A stretch of 64,000 nucleotides of DNA from Blautia hansenii DSM 20583 (GCF_002222595.2 NZ_CP022413.2:2503501-2567500); one strand, 5' to 3'. Counted from the stretch's first letter, positions 1 through 9,828 are shown. Translations and numbers: made by a program. Notes: generated from the letters alone by a model not told the origin.

Positions 1-388
1 TCTTTTTACCAGCTGCAGCTGTTGGAACTTCTTTTACTGGGTAAAGAACTTTTAACATCTGTCTTCTGGCATGTAATCTGGAAGGAGCATCCTTCTTGAT
101 TTCTTTCTGTACTTCATCGTATACAGTAACTTTTTTACCATCTACAACTTCTTTTACTCTTTTGCCTTCAGCATCTTTACGAGCAACTTTTGCTGTGATT
201 GTTACTGTTTCGAAGTTGTCTTTTTCACGAACTGCCATAGCGATTAAGCCATCAGCAATTTTACGAACTTCTTTTGCTTTTGTTTCAGTTGTAACAATTC
301 TTCCATGGTATAATAAGTTTGTTACCTGATTTCTAAGTAAAGCTTTTCTCTGGTCAGCAGTTCTGCCTAATTTTCTATATTTTGCCAT
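1..388 (-). CDS. rplQ: 50S ribosomal protein L17 (C-terminus off the left edge)
   Basis: L17 sits near the peptide exit tunnel of the 50S subunit. The ATG is at 386-388 with an AGGAAAA-type site upstream; 129 residues are visible. The N-terminus [14 protein letters not shown] and the [11 protein letters not shown] helix are typical. Residues of about 52-95 are a charged stretch lying before the [13 protein letters not shown] segment; short forms such as E. coli L17 (127 aa) lack it. It follows rpoA by 91 nt as the last alpha-operon gene in view. Confidence 0.93.
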   Translation of the reverse strand, partial: MAKYRKLGRTADQRKALLRNQVTNLLYHGRIVTTETKAKEVRKIADGLIAMAVREKDNFETVTITAKVARKDAEGKRVKEVVDGKKVTVYDEVQKEIKKDAPSRLHARRQMLKVLYPVKEVPTAAAGKK

Positions 389-479
389 TTTAGATTTTCC
401 TCCATTTGTGGAACAATACGCCATGCTTCTTCGGACTTACTGACGTATTGCTTTTCTTCCATAAATTTGTATCAGAGGC

Positions 480-1439
480 TTACTCCTCGCTTGGATTTAA
501 CTGTAAGCCTAATTCTTTTAATTTTGCTAAAACTTCTTCTAAAGATTTACGTCCCAGATTACGAACCTTCATCATATCTTCAGAAGTACGGTTGCAAAGT
601 TCTTCCACTGTATTGATACCAGCACGTTTTAAGCAGTTGTAGGAACGAACAGATAATTCTAATTCATCAATATTCATTTCCAGAACTTTTTCTTTTTCAT
701 TGTCTTCTTTCTCAATCATGACTTCTGCAGTCTTTGCACTTTCAGAAAGATCAATAAAGAGGCTTAAATGCTCGCTCAGTACCTTAGCAGCCAGACTTAC
801 TGCCTCGTCTGCATCCAGTGTTCCGTTTGTGTAAATATCCAATGTCAGTTTATCATAATCTGTAACCTGACCTACACGGGTATTTTCAACGGCCATGTTT
901 ACACGTTCAACCGGTGTATAGATTGAATCTACTGCAATCATGCCAATTGGCATGTCATCTGTTTTTCCTTTGTCTGCACTTACATATCCACGTCCTTTTG
1001 TAATTGTCAGCTCTGCATTGAATTTGCAGTCTGCACCACCATTTAAAGTAGCAATTACTAAGTCAGGATTTAAAATTTCTAAATCCTGGTCCACCTGAAT
1101 ATCAGCACCAGTCACAACACCTTCACCTTCAAACTCAATATATGCAGTTTTTGGTTCATTGCTGTCACTCACGTTCTTAATTGCCAGATTTTTCAGGTTC
1201 ATGATAATCTCTGTAACATCTTCCTTTACACCTGGAATAGAACTGAATTCGTGAAGAACACCGTCAATTTTCACTTGGCTTACTGCAGCACCCGGTAAAG
1301 AAGACAGCATAATTCTTCTCAAAGAGTTACCTAAAGTAATACCATATCCTCTTTCCAGAGGTTCTACCACGAATTTCCCATATCTCTTATCATCAGACAT
1401 TTCTGTGATTTGAATTTTGGGTTTGTTAAAATCGAACAT
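480..1439 (-). CDS. rpoA: RNA polymerase alpha subunit
   Basis: The 319-aa alpha subunit dimerises to seed RNA polymerase assembly and contacts UP elements and activators. The N-terminal domain (about 1-230) carries [17 protein letters not shown] and LPGAAV. After an acidic linker the C-terminal domain (about 250-319) has [15 protein letters not shown] and [10 protein letters not shown], the helix-hairpin-helix surface that binds DNA. Length is normal. It lies between rpsD and rplQ, as in clostridia. Confidence 0.98.
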   Translation of the reverse strand: MFDFNKPKIQITEMSDDKRYGKFVVEPLERGYGITLGNSLRRIMLSSLPGAAVSQVKIDGVLHEFSSIPGVKEDVTEIIMNLKNLAIKNVSDSNEPKTAYIEFEGEGVVTGADIQVDQDLEILNPDLVIATLNGGADCKFNAELTITKGRGYVSADKGKTDDMPIGMIAVDSIYTPVERVNMAVENTRVGQVTDYDKLTLDIYTNGTLDADEAVSLAAKVLSEHLSLFIDLSESAKTAEVMIEKEDNEKEKVLEMNIDELELSVRSYNCLKRAGINTVEELCNRTSEDMMKVRNLGRKSLEEVLAKLKELGLQLNPSEE

Positions 1440-1479
1440 GCAAAGCCCTCCTTGCTACGTGCACAATTTCACTTTTTAA

Positions 1480-2073
1480 TTATTTAGAATATAACTCGAC
1501 GATTAACATTTCATCAACTGGTACGTCGATTTCTTCTCTTGTAGGAAGTGCTTTTACTTCACCCTTTAAAGCTTCCTGATCGATATCTAACCAAGCTGGA
1601 ACTAAACGTCCGCCTGTTACTTCAAGGATATCTTTATATCTCTGAGAACCTTTGCATTTTTCTTTGATTTCGATAACATCGCCAGCTTTTACTAAGTAAG
1701 ATGGAATGTTAACCTGTTTTCCATTAACCATTACATGTTTGTGGTCAACAATCTGTCTTGCTTCTTTTCTTGTTCTAGCAAGTCCCATACGGAAAATTAC
1801 ATTGTCCAGACGTGTTTCCAGCATGATCATCAGGTTTTCACCTGTCTGTCCTGGTTTCTGGTCTGCTTTTTTGTAGTAGTTACGGAAAGGTTTTTCCAGA
1901 ACGCCGTAGATAAATTTAGCTTTCTGTTTTTCTCTTAACTGAAGTCCGTATTCAGACATTTTTCTATTTGCTCTTTTTAACTGTCTAGTAGATTTTTTGT
2001 CAATTCCTAAATATACAGGATCAAGACCTAATGATCTACATCTTTTCAGAACTGGTACTCTATTTACTGCCAT
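1480..2073 (-). CDS. rpsD: 30S ribosomal protein S4
   Basis: S4 (197 aa) nucleates 30S assembly on the 5' domain of 16S rRNA. The S4 RNA-binding domain is visible at about residues 87-150 (RLDNVIFRMGLARTRKEARQ, then VNGKQVNIPSY). The N-terminus has a single Cys (Cys12), so this is the zinc-free form. In Bacillus rpsD stands alone; here it lies between rpsK and rpoA, as in many clostridia and in E. coli. That makes it a candidate autoregulator of the alpha operon. Confidence 0.97.
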   Translation of the reverse strand: MAVNRVPVLKRCRSLGLDPVYLGIDKKSTRQLKRANRKMSEYGLQLREKQKAKFIYGVLEKPFRNYYKKADQKPGQTGENLMIMLETRLDNVIFRMGLARTRKEARQIVDHKHVMVNGKQVNIPSYLVKAGDVIEIKEKCKGSQRYKDILEVTGGRLVPAWLDIDQEALKGEVKALPTREEIDVPVDEMLIVELYSK

Positions 2074-2091
2074 GATTCTTTGACCTCCTAA

Positions 2092-2484
2092 TTAGACTCT
2101 TCTACGTTTTGGTGGACGACAACCGTTGTGTGGAACTGGTGTTACATCTTTAATACTTGTAACTTCAATACCACAAGCTGCCAATGCACGGATTGCTGCT
2201 TCTCTACCTGAACCAGGTCCTTTTACAAAAACGTCAACAGTCTTCAGACCATGAATAACAGCTGCTTTTGCTGCTGTTTCTGCAGCCATCTGAGCTGCAT
2301 ACGGAGTAGATTTCCTTGAACCTTTAAATCCCAGACCACCGGCACTTGCCCATGATAAAGCATTACCTTCAGCATCTGTCAATGTAACGATTGTGTTATT
2401 GAAAGAAGACTGGATATGTGCCTGTCCGCGTTCAACGTTTTTCTTAACACGCTTTTTTGTCACTTTTTTTGTAACTTTAGCCAT
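2092..2484 (-). CDS. rpsK: 30S ribosomal protein S11
   Basis: S11 (130 aa) forms part of the 30S platform and contacts mRNA near the E site. [21 protein letters not shown] and the C-terminal [13 protein letters not shown] are diagnostic. Length is normal. It lies 69 nt downstream of rpsM and 18 nt upstream of rpsD. Confidence 0.97.
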   Translation of the reverse strand: MAKVTKKVTKKRVKKNVERGQAHIQSSFNNTIVTLTDAEGNALSWASAGGLGFKGSRKSTPYAAQMAAETAAKAAVIHGLKTVDVFVKGPGSGREAAIRALAACGIEVTSIKDVTPVPHNGCRPPKRRRV

Positions 2485-2553
2485 TTTTAAACTAACCTAC
2501 TTTCTCTAATATTCAAACTTAATAGTAATTCTCTTAATTTAAGCTGTCACTTA

Positions 2554-2925
2554 TTATTTTTTCTTGTTAGCAACAGTTCTCTTAGGACCTTTTCTTGTTC
2601 TTGCATTTGTTTTAGTCTTCTGACCACGAACAGGAAGTCCTTTACGATGACGGATACCTCTATAACATCCGATTTCCTGAAGTCTCTTGATGTTTAAAGC
2701 GATTTCTCTTCTTAAATCACCTTCTACCGGAATCTGTAATTCTTCGATAGCATCACGGATTTTTCCTACTTCTTCGTCTGTAACGTCTCTGACACGAGTG
2801 TCAGGATTTACGCCTGCCTTTTCAAGAATACGGTTTGAAGTTACTCTACCAATTCCGTAGATATAAGTCAATCCGATTTCAACACGTTTTTCTCTTGGTA
2901 AGTCTACACCAGCTATACGAGCCAT
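2554..2925 (-). CDS. rpsM: 30S ribosomal protein S13
   Basis: S13 (123 aa) sits in the 30S head and bridges to L5 and the P-site t[29 protein letters not shown] and the basic tail [18 protein letters not shown] are characteristic. The start has a GGAGGAACAA site. An unusually long 285-nt gap separates it from rpmJ (see the leader entry). Confidence 0.97.
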   Translation of the reverse strand: MARIAGVDLPREKRVEIGLTYIYGIGRVTSNRILEKAGVNPDTRVRDVTDEEVGKIRDAIEELQIPVEGDLRREIALNIKRLQEIGCYRGIRHRKGLPVRGQKTKTNARTRKGPKRTVANKKK

Positions 2926-3210
2926 GTATTTGTTCCTCCATTTTTCTGTTAATATTGTTCCTAATTGAGATATATAAAACTGACGGGGTTCTATACATCC
3001 AGCCGCAAATAATTATAGATTTTACGCAGCCTTTCCGGTATTTGGCGGACACCGGTATTAAGCAATATTTTATCCTGTTCTCGGTAAAACAGTTAACGTG
3101 ATAATATTACTATATTTAATCAGTACGAACAACGCACCCTAGCGGTTCATACTGCAGCCGCACTAAAATTTTCACAAACTAATCGTCTTATATTTCATTT
3201 ATATTTGAAA
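2926..3210 (-). promoter_or_regulatory. Structured rpmJ-rpsM intergenic region, possible S4-type alpha-operon leader
   Basis: This 285-nt gap sits where most ribosomal gene gaps here are 12-70 nt. It holds a 10-bp hairpin (arms at about 3121-3130 and 3145-3154, with one G-U pair) and smaller inverted repeats at about 3029-3053 and 3074-3094. In E. coli, S4 represses the alpha operon through a leader directly upstream of rpsM. rpsD is in this operon, so the same circuit is possible here. That role is inferred; no Rfam comparison was made. Confidence 0.4.
3104..3132 (-). promoter_or_regulatory. Possible sigma-A promoter for rpsM
   Basis: On the minus strand TTGTTC (3127-3132) and TAATAT (3104-3109) are 17 nt apart. 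The -35 falls inside the left arm of the 10-bp hairpin. Match to consensus is moderate. Confidence 0.35.
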
Positions 3211-3324
3211 TTAGCCCTGACGCTGTTTGTGTTTTGGGTTTTCACAGATAATTCTGATGCTTCCCTTTCTTTTAATAACCTTGCACTTTTCGCAAATTGG
3301 TTTTACAGATGATCTAACTTTCAC
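3211..3324 (-). CDS. rpmJ: 50S ribosomal protein L36 (GTG start)
   Basis: This is a 37-residue zinc-binding protein of the 50S subunit. It starts with GTG (3322-3324) behind a strong AGGAGGAA site. The protein begins [15 protein letters not shown] and ends NPKHKQRQG. Cys11, Cys14, Cys27 and His32 make the zinc site, so this is the zinc-containing form. It opens the alpha operon after the promoter at 3363-3391. Confidence 0.95.
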   Translation of the reverse strand: MKVRSSVKPICEKCKVIKRKGSIRIICENPKHKQRQG

Positions 3325-3362
3325 TGTTCTTCCTCCTTTCTGAGCATAAAAGTACGCTTTAT

Positions 3363-3391
3363 ATAATAGCACCTATGTAACAAGATTGCAA
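3363..3391 (-). promoter_or_regulatory. Sigma-A promoter of the alpha operon (rpmJ)
   Basis: TTGCAA (3386-3391) and TATTAT (3363-3368) are exactly 17 nt apart, with an A-rich tract upstream that resembles an UP element. The -35 region matches that of the S10 promoter at 17057-17085. Confidence 0.75.
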
Positions 3392-3434
3392 GCACTTTTT
3401 TTAAATTTTTCTAACTTCTGCCAAAATCCAAAAA

Positions 3435-3475
3435 GAACCGATACAGGCTATTCTCAGAGTTTCCTATATCGGTTC
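3435..3475 (-). terminator. Rho-independent terminator after infA
   Basis: The arms GAACCGATA and TATCGGTTC enclose a partly paired loop, followed by TTTTTGG on the minus strand. It separates the adk-map-KOW-infA unit from the alpha operon promoter. Confidence 0.8.
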
Positions 3476-3492
3476 CTTTATAATTAAATTTC

Positions 3493-3711
3493 TTATTTAT
3501 CTCTCCAGATAATTCTTCCCTTACTTAAATCATAAGGTGACATCTCAATTGTAACTTTATCTCCCGGAAGAATACGAATGAAATTCATTCTTAATTTTCC
3601 GCTGATATGAGCTAATATCACATGTTTGTTTTCCAGCTCTACTTTAAACATAGCGTTAGGTAATTTTTCCAACACTGTTCCTTCTACTTCAATAACATCT
3701 GCCTTTGACAT
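3493..3711 (-). CDS. infA: Translation initiation factor IF-1
   Basis: IF-1 (72 aa) is an OB-fold protein that occupies the 30S A site during initiation. [33 protein letters not shown] and [12 protein letters not shown] are diagnostic. Its GGAGG site is encoded by the last codons of the upstream KOW gene, 3 nt away, which suggests translational coupling. Confidence 0.98.
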   Translation of the reverse strand: MSKADVIEVEGTVLEKLPNAMFKVELENKHVILAHISGKLRMNFIRILPGDKVTIEMSPYDLSKGRIIWRDK

Positions 3712-3714
3712 AAA

Positions 3715-3993
3715 TTAAACCTCCAGTTCATAATTTTCATAATCTTTAATGGCCTTTTTTATATGTTCGTTCTGCACTTCTTTTCCTTCTTCCATAAGCT
3801 CCTGAAGAAGAGCAGGAATTTTATAGATAATCTGAATGTGCTTTCTCTTTTTCTTTTTGGTGTTGTCCACAGTTCGATGTACTCCGTCTGCCAGATAAAC
3901 ATACTCTGTGTCTGCGTCCATTACCACATATAATTTTCCGGTATCATGCCCTGCTTTTGATCTGGCAAGCATACCTTTTACAAATTCTCTCAT
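3715..3993 (-). CDS. KOW-domain (L14e-like) RNA-binding protein
   Basis: This 92-aa basic protein is of the type annotated in clostridia as a KOW-domain RNA-binding protein between map and infA. The N-terminal FVKGMLARSKAGHDTGKLYVV resembles the KOW motif, followed by a lysine run NTKKKKRKH. The AGGAGG site is 4 nt before the ATG. Its place in the translation cluster suggests a ribosome-related task, but no specific function is established. Confidence 0.8.
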   Translation of the reverse strand: MREFVKGMLARSKAGHDTGKLYVVMDADTEYVYLADGVHRTVDNTKKKKRKHIQIIYKIPALLQELMEEGKEVQNEHIKKAIKDYENYELEV

Positions 3994-4004
3994 AAGACCT
4001 CCTG

Positions 4005-4760
4005 TTATTTACTCAGGGTGAAAATTTCCGGCTCGCCGTCTGTAATCAGAATTGTATTTTCATAATGTGCAGATAAAGAACCGTCCTGTGTCACAACTGT
4101 CCAATCGTCATCCAGCCATTCCACATCTGCACGTCCCATGTTAATCATAGGCTCAATAGCCAATGTCATACCTGGAACCAGTCTTATTCCTCTGCGTCTC
4201 TGAGGAAAGTTAGGAATTTGCGGGTCTTCATGCAAATGAGTTCCGATACCATGGCCTACTAAATCACGTACCACTCCATAGCCGAATTTCTGAGCGTATC
4301 CGCCGATTGCAGCAGAAATATCATGTAAATGATTGCCTGCTTTTGCATATTTTATTCCTTCAAAAAAGCTCTGCTTTGTTACGTCAATAAGCTTCTGCGC
4401 CTCCGGTGAAATCGTACCTACTGCATAAGTACGTGCTGCATCAGAATGATATCCGTTATAAATCAAACCTGCATCAAGACTGACAATATCGCCGTCCTGA
4501 AGAATTCTGTGTTTATTTGGAATACCATGTACCACTTCATCATTTACAGATACACAAATAGATGCCGGGTAACCATTATAGTTAAGAAAATTAGGAATAC
4601 CGCCAAGACTTCTGATAAGCTTTTCTCCTAACCGGTCTATATCCAGAGTACTAATTCCCGGTTTAATAAATGCTCCAAGCTCATCATGTACTTTTTCCAG
4701 AAGTCTTCCGGACTCTCTCATTAATTCAATTTCTCTGGCAGTTTTAATTGTTACTGACAT
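4005..4760 (-). CDS. map: Methionine aminopeptidase, type I
   Basis: This 251-aa metalloprotease removes the initiator Met from nascent proteins. The metal ligands are visible in order: Asp in SLDAGLIYNGYHSDAAR (two), His in GHGIGTHLHEDP, Glu in LAIEPMI, and Glu in HYENTILIT. It has no N-terminal zinc finger, consistent with type Ia. It starts 2 nt after the adk stop, with its GGAGAG site inside the end of adk. Confidence 0.97.
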   Translation of the reverse strand: MSVTIKTAREIELMRESGRLLEKVHDELGAFIKPGISTLDIDRLGEKLIRSLGGIPNFLNYNGYPASICVSVNDEVVHGIPNKHRILQDGDIVSLDAGLIYNGYHSDAARTYAVGTISPEAQKLIDVTKQSFFEGIKYAKAGNHLHDISAAIGGYAQKFGYGVVRDLVGHGIGTHLHEDPQIPNFPQRRRGIRLVPGMTLAIEPMINMGRADVEWLDDDWTVVTQDGSLSAHYENTILITDGEPEIFTLSK

Positions 4761-4762
4761 TT

Positions 4763-5452
<690 letters not shown>

Positions 5453-5517
5453 TTATACATCTATAATCATACACCATAGAAGAACTTTCCGCCATATATA
5501 AATATGTTATTTTAAAA

Positions 5518-5561
5518 GACCGCCGCAACAACAGAAAACTTCTGCTCTCCCTGCGACGGTC
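5518..5561 (-). terminator. Rho-independent terminator after secY
   Basis: The arms GACCGTCGCAGG and CGGCGGTC flank an inner CAGAAG/TTTCTG pairing, followed by TTTTAAAAT on the minus strand. It ends the S10-spc transcription unit. Confidence 0.8.
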
Positions 5562-5578
5562 ATAAAATACGATCTACT

Positions 5579-6895
5579 TTATTCGCTTAAAAATCCTTTG
5601 TAGTTACGAACTAACATACGGGACTCAATCTGTTTTAATGTTTCCAGCACAACACCAACCACAATGATTAAAGATGTTCCGCCAAAAGAAACATTGGCAC
5701 CGAATACCCCATTAAAAAAGAATGGAATAACAGCTACAATTACCAGACCTGTTGCACCGATGAAAATCAGGTAACTTAAGATTTGCTCAAGGTATTCCTG
5801 TGTTGGTTTACCAGGTCTGATACCCGGAATAAATCCACCCTGCTTTTTCATATTATCTGCTACTTCCATAGGATTAAAAGTAATAGATGTATAGAAATAA
5901 GCAAAGAAAATAACTAACAGAATATACACTACCAAACCGATAGAGTATACTGGCTCGCTTGGATTAAACCAATTGTTGGAAGTGAGGGCTTTTAAAATAT
6001 GTCCTCCAATACCATTTCCTCCTGTTTTACCTATTAAAGTCATAATAATGACTGGGAAAGACATTAAAGAGGATGCAAAGATAATAGGAATAACACCTGC
6101 TGTGTTTACTTTTAAAGGAATGGAACTTGACTGTCCTCCCATAACCTTTCTTCCCACCATCTTCTTAGAATACTGTACCGGAATTTTTCTTACACCACCA
6201 TTTAAGACTAAAACCAGTACTACTACAACAAGAATTACCGCTACAATAATAAGTGCTGCTAATGCACCTTTTGCAATCGTTTTTCCTTTAACAAACTGTT
6301 CAAAAAGAGTTAGCAAATCACTTGGAATTCTGGATACGATATTAATCATCAAAATGATGGAAATACCATTTCCTACACCTTTTTCTGTGATTTGCTCTCC
6401 AATCCACATAAGCATTGCTGAACCTGCAGTCAGACAAGATACAACTACAACACCCTTTAAAAAGTTCATGTCTGGAATAAGACCTTTATTACCAAATCCG
6501 ATTGTCATAGCAATAGACTGGAATAAAGCAAGTCCGATTGTCACATAACGTGTAATAGCTGTTAATTTCTTTCTGCCTTCTTCACCATCTCTTTGCATAT
6601 CTTCCAGAGTCTTAAACGCAATGGTTAAAAGCTGGATGATAATGGATGATGTAATATACGGTGTAATGCTCAATGCAAAAATTGACATTTCTGTAAAGGA
6701 ACCGCCGGTGAATGCGTCAAAGAAATTAAACGCATCACTGGACTGGCTCGCAAACCAATTTTTGAAATAATTACTATCTACCCCCGGTATAGGAAGCTGT
6801 GAACCGATACGCACAACCACTAACATCAGAAGCACATAGAAAAGACGACGTCTTACATCCTTAATTTTAAAGGCATTTCTAAGAGTCTTGAGCAT
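5579..6895 (-). CDS. secY: Preprotein translocase subunit SecY
   Basis: This 438-aa multi-pass membrane protein forms the protein-conducting channel with SecE and SecG. About ten hydrophobic helices are visible. RIGSQLPIPGVD near the N-terminus and ADNMKKQGGFIPGIRPGKPT in a late cytoplasmic loop are SecY signatures. Start and rplO stop overlap as TAATG. It closes the spc operon. Confidence 0.98.
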   Translation of the reverse strand: MLKTLRNAFKIKDVRRRLFYVLLMLVVVRIGSQLPIPGVDSNYFKNWFASQSSDAFNFFDAFTGGSFTEMSIFALSITPYITSSIIIQLLTIAFKTLEDMQRDGEEGRKKLTAITRYVTIGLALFQSIAMTIGFGNKGLIPDMNFLKGVVVVSCLTAGSAMLMWIGEQITEKGVGNGISIILMINIVSRIPSDLLTLFEQFVKGKTIAKGALAALIIVAVILVVVVLVLVLNGGVRKIPVQYSKKMVGRKVMGGQSSSIPLKVNTAGVIPIIFASSLMSFPVIIMTLIGKTGGNGIGGHILKALTSNNWFNPSEPVYSIGLVVYILLVIFFAYFYTSITFNPMEVADNMKKQGGFIPGIRPGKPTQEYLEQILSYLIFIGATGLVIVAVIPFFFNGVFGANVSFGGTSLIIVVGVVLETLKQIESRMLVRNYKGFLSE

Positions 6896-7335
6896 TAGAT
6901 CACCTCTACTGTTCCACCTGCGGCTTCGATTTTAGCTTTTGCTGTTTCGCTTACAGCGTTCACTTTAACATTAAGCTTCTTTGTAAGTTCGCCGTTACCC
7001 AGAAGTTTAACTCCGTCTCCTAATTTGGAGATTGCTCCAGAAGCTAATAAAGCTGCTGGTGTAACATCAGCACCGTCTTCAAATCTGTTTAAGATATCAA
7101 CGTTTACTGCAATGATTTCTTTAGAATTTCTACATTTGAAGCCTCTCTTAGGAAGTCTTCTATATAAAGGCATCTGACCACCTTCAAATCCTGGTCTTTT
7201 TGCACCTGAACGTGCTTTCTGACCTTTGTGGCCCTTACCTGCAGTCTTACCATTACCTGAACCATGTCCACGACCGCGTCTGAAGTTATCGCTCTGTCTG
7301 GAACCTTCAGCTGGTTTTAAGTTTGATAAATCCAT
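6895..7335 (-). CDS. rplO: 50S ribosomal protein L15
   Basis: L15 (146 aa) is a late-assembly 50S protein. The glycine- and arginine-rich N-terminus ([13 protein letters not shown], then [20 protein letters not shown]) and [17 protein letters not shown] are diagnostic. It is 23 nt downstream of rpmD and coupled to secY by a TAATG overlap. Confidence 0.97.
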   Translation of the reverse strand: MDLSNLKPAEGSRQSDNFRRGRGHGSGNGKTAGKGHKGQKARSGAKRPGFEGGQMPLYRRLPKRGFKCRNSKEIIAVNVDILNRFEDGADVTPAALLASGAISKLGDGVKLLGNGELTKKLNVKVNAVSETAKAKIEAAGGTVEVI

Positions 7336-7358
7336 GATGGCACCTCCTTCTATATTGA

Positions 7359-7541
7359 TTAGATTTCTTCTACTTTAACTAAGTGTCTTACCTGCTGAAT
7401 CATACCGCGAACTGCAGCATTGTCAGGCATTTCAACTGTCTTGTTAAGTTTCTTTAAACCTAAAGCTTCTACTGTTTTTTTATGTTTCGGAACAGCACCG
7501 ATTGTAGATTTCACCAGAGTGATTTTTAATTTATCTGCCAT
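7359..7541 (-). CDS. rpmD: 50S ribosomal protein L30
   Basis: L30 (60 aa, normal size) has the N-terminal [24 protein letters not shown] and the [16 protein letters not shown] tail of the bacterial family. It lies between rpsE and rplO with short gaps. Confidence 0.96.
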   Translation of the reverse strand: MADKLKITLVKSTIGAVPKHKKTVEALGLKKLNKTVEMPDNAAVRGMIQQVRHLVKVEEI

Positions 7542-7554
7542 TTTCTAATCCTCC

Positions 7555-8064
7555 CTATGCAAAAATCTCATCCACAGATTTTCCACGAAGTTTTGCAACT
7601 TCTTCCGGAGTCTTTAACTGGCTTAAACCTGCGATTGTAGCCAGAACTACGTTCTGTTTGTTACGGGAACCCATACATTTTGTACGGATGTTCTTAATAC
7701 CTGCAAGTTCAATAACCGCACGAGCTGGACCTCCGGCGATAACACCAGTACCTTCTGGAGCTTTCTTCAGCAGCATTTCTGCGCTTCCGAATTTTCCGAT
7801 GAAGTCATGTGTAATACTTCCGTTTTCATCTCTTGCTACTGTAACTAATTTTTTCATAGCATCTTCTTTTCCTTTGCGGATTGCTTCAGGAATTTCAGTT
7901 GCTTTACCTAAACCTGCGCCAACGTGTCCGTTGCCATCACCAACAACAACTAAAGCTGTGAAACGGAAGTTACGACCACCTTTAACAACCTTTGTTACAC
8001 GCTTGATTGACACTACTTTTTCTTCTAATTCAAACTGACTAGCATCAATGATAGAACGTTTCAT
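7555..8064 (-). CDS. rpsE: 30S ribosomal protein S5
   Basis: S5 (169 aa) lies at the mRNA entry channel and affects decoding fidelity. The dsRNA-binding fold is seen in [19 protein letters not shown] and [20 protein letters not shown], and the C-terminal half in [19 protein letters not shown]. Length is normal. Confidence 0.97.
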   Translation of the reverse strand: MKRSIIDASQFELEEKVVSIKRVTKVVKGGRNFRFTALVVVGDGNGHVGAGLGKATEIPEAIRKGKEDAMKKLVTVARDENGSITHDFIGKFGSAEMLLKKAPEGTGVIAGGPARAVIELAGIKNIRTKCMGSRNKQNVVLATIAGLSQLKTPEEVAKLRGKSVDEIFA

Positions 8065-8083
8065 GTGTTCATTTCCTCCCTTA

Positions 8084-8452
8084 TTAGAATTCTAACCCAG
8101 CTTCTCTTGCTGCGTCTGCTAATGCTTTAACTTTTCCGTGGTAAATGAAGCCGCCTCTGTCGAAAACAACTTCTTTGATACCAGCTTCGATTGCTCTTTT
8201 TGCAATTACAGTTCCTAAGTATGCTGCTGCATCAACGTTATTGGTTTTTTCTAACTCAGCTTTTACTTCTTTCTGTGTTGTAGAAGCAGAAACAAGAGTT
8301 CTTCCAACTGTATCGTCAATAATTTGAGCATACATATGATTATTGCTGCGGAATACTGCTAAACGTGGTGTAGCAGATGTACCGCTAAGATGATTACGTA
8401 ATCTTCTATGTTTTTTTGCGCGAACTTTCGCTCTTGATACTTTACTAACCAT
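8084..8452 (-). CDS. rplR: 50S ribosomal protein L18
   Basis: L18 (122 aa) binds 5S rRNA with L5. [31 protein letters not shown] and [24 protein letters not shown] are typical. It is 17 nt after rplF. Confidence 0.97.
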   Translation of the reverse strand: MVSKVSRAKVRAKKHRRLRNHLSGTSATPRLAVFRSNNHMYAQIIDDTVGRTLVSASTTQKEVKAELEKTNNVDAAAYLGTVIAKRAIEAGIKEVVFDRGGFIYHGKVKALADAAREAGLEF

Positions 8453-8469
8453 TTTTACACTCTCCTTAC

Positions 8470-9009
8470 TTATTTCTTACCAGTTTTACCAACTTTACGT
8501 CTGATAACTTCATCAGCATATTTAATACCTTTACCTTTGTATGGTTCAGGTCTTCTCTTATCTCTGATTTCAGCAGCGTACTGGCCAACTTTTTCTTTGT
8601 CAATTCCGGATACAACAATTTTGTTTCCGTCTACTTTACAGTCTAATCCTTCCGGATCTTCCATTTCTACCGGATGAGAGTAACCAAGGTTTAAAACTAA
8701 TTTTTTACCCTGTTTTGCCGCTCTATAACCTACACCGTTAACTTCCAGAGTTTTTTCATATCCCTGGCTAACACCGATTACCATATTCTGGATCAGTGTT
8801 CTTGTTAAACCATGTAAAGCTTTCATTTTCTTTAAATCGCTTGGTCTTGTAACAACTACATTACCATCTTCTAATTTGATTGACATTTCAACAGGTAACG
8901 CTTTTTCAAGTGTTCCTTTAGGACCTTTTACAGTCACTACGTTGTTCTCAGCAATTTTAACTTCTACACCTGCTGGAACTGATACAGGCAGTCTTCCGAT
9001 ACGTGACAT
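8470..9009 (-). CDS. rplF: 50S ribosomal protein L6
   Basis: L6 (179 aa) supports the factor-binding region of the 50[18 protein letters not shown] opens the protein; the second domain has [26 protein letters not shown] and the [13 protein letters not shown] tail. A 300-nt gap separates it from rpsH instead of the usual few tens of nt. Confidence 0.97.
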   Translation of the reverse strand: MSRIGRLPVSVPAGVEVKIAENNVVTVKGPKGTLEKALPVEMSIKLEDGNVVVTRPSDLKKMKALHGLTRTLIQNMVIGVSQGYEKTLEVNGVGYRAAKQGKKLVLNLGYSHPVEMEDPEGLDCKVDGNKIVVSGIDKEKVGQYAAEIRDKRRPEPYKGKGIKYADEVIRRKVGKTGKK

Positions 9010-9208
9010 ACCAATTTCCTCCTTACTTAGATTTTCGGAAGGGCCGATTATGGTTCCCTTCTGTTTTCAGTATCTTTTTATATATGATAAAGGACAAAGT
9101 CCTATTATCCTCTCGTTTGGACATAATAAAAAACTCGCTTGGACACATTCTGACGTCTGTCAGACTCTGAAATGGGGATAGGTTCACTCCACTTCAGTGG
9201 AAACATCT
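9010..9208 (-). other. rpsH-rplF gap, part downstream of the repeat
   Basis: About 200 nt with no coding frame of note. It has small hairpins, for example GGAC/GTCC around 9092-9102, TCTGAC/GTCAGA around 9149-9164 and TCCAC/GTGGA around 9188-9201, then the rplF ribosome binding site. No promoter was recognised. Confidence 0.5.
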
Positions 9209-9309
9209 CTCAACTAAGCTCAAACTACGTTTTCGCTAAGGTTCGAGATGGGCTTTCACACTAACCTCACACTTCGCCTTACGGCTCGTATTCGCTAAGT
9301 GTTCAATGC
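9209..9309 (-). repeat. Two-hairpin intergenic repeat, copy A (rpsH-rplF)
   Basis: The element begins at the rpsH stop codon. On the minus strand, hairpin 1 closes with CACTTA/TTAGTG and is capped by GCC-GTAA-GGC. Hairpin 2 closes with CTTAGC/GCTTAG around AAAC-GTA-GTTT. On the plus strand it shares CTCAACTAA, CTAAGGTTCG, CACTAA and CGCC..ACGGCT blocks with copies at 9829-9939 and 14682-14783. Its function is unknown. Confidence 0.7.
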
Positions 9310-9711
9310 CTACCAAACAAATGCTAAAACTTCTCCACCTACATGAAGTTTTCTAGCTTCTTTGTCTGTGATAACTCCCTGGTTTGTAGAAAGGATTGCA
9401 ATTCCTAATCCGCCTAATACTCTTGGAATTTCCTGGCTTCCAGCATAAATACGAAGACCCGGTTTAGAAATTCTCTTCAGACCTGTAATGATTTTTTCAT
9501 TTTTGTCTGCACCGTATTTTAATGTGATGCGGATTGTTTTGAATGCTCCATCTTCAAGAACATCATATTTTGCAATGTAACCTTCTTTTAACAGAATGTC
9601 TGCAATAGCAAGTTTCATTTTAGATGCCGGAACATCTACTGTATCGTGTTTAGCAGTATTTGCGTTACGAATTCTTGTAAGCATATCTGCGATTGGATCG
9701 CTCATTGTCAT
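9310..9711 (-). CDS. rpsH: 30S ribosomal protein S8
   Basis: S8 (133 aa) binds the central domain of 16S r[28 protein letters not shown] and the C-terminal [22 protein letters not shown] are diagnostic. The first ATG is used: GGAGG is 8 nt before it. Both flanks are expanded by repeat elements. Confidence 0.97.
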   Translation of the reverse strand: MTMSDPIADMLTRIRNANTAKHDTVDVPASKMKLAIADILLKEGYIAKYDVLEDGAFKTIRITLKYGADKNEKIITGLKRISKPGLRIYAGSQEIPRVLGGLGIAILSTNQGVITDKEARKLHVGGEVLAFVW

Positions 9712-9784
9712 GATAGTTTCCTCCTATAATTTAGACTTTTCATGTAATAATATTTTTTATTTATTTGAAATCCCCCTGTAAGTA

Positions 9785-9816
9785 TTCTTTAGGTGTTCTC
9801 TCCAACACCTAAAGAA
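9785..9816 (-). other. Perfect 13-bp hairpin between rpsN and rpsH
   Basis: Arms 9785-9797 and 9804-9816 (TTCTTTAGGTGTT and its exact complement) enclose a 6-nt loop. No U-run follows on either strand, so it is not an ordinary terminator. It lies just downstream, in transcript direction, of repeat copy B and may be a processing or stability site. Confidence 0.6.
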
Positions 9817-9828
9817 GGGGTATGTTCC

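Noticed and set aside
5973..6548. 191-aa plus-strand frame
   Set aside because: It is the complement of secY, rich in Pro and Ile as expected for an antisense shadow.
9785..9816. Terminator inside the ribosomal operon
   Set aside because: The stem is strong but no U-run follows on either strand.
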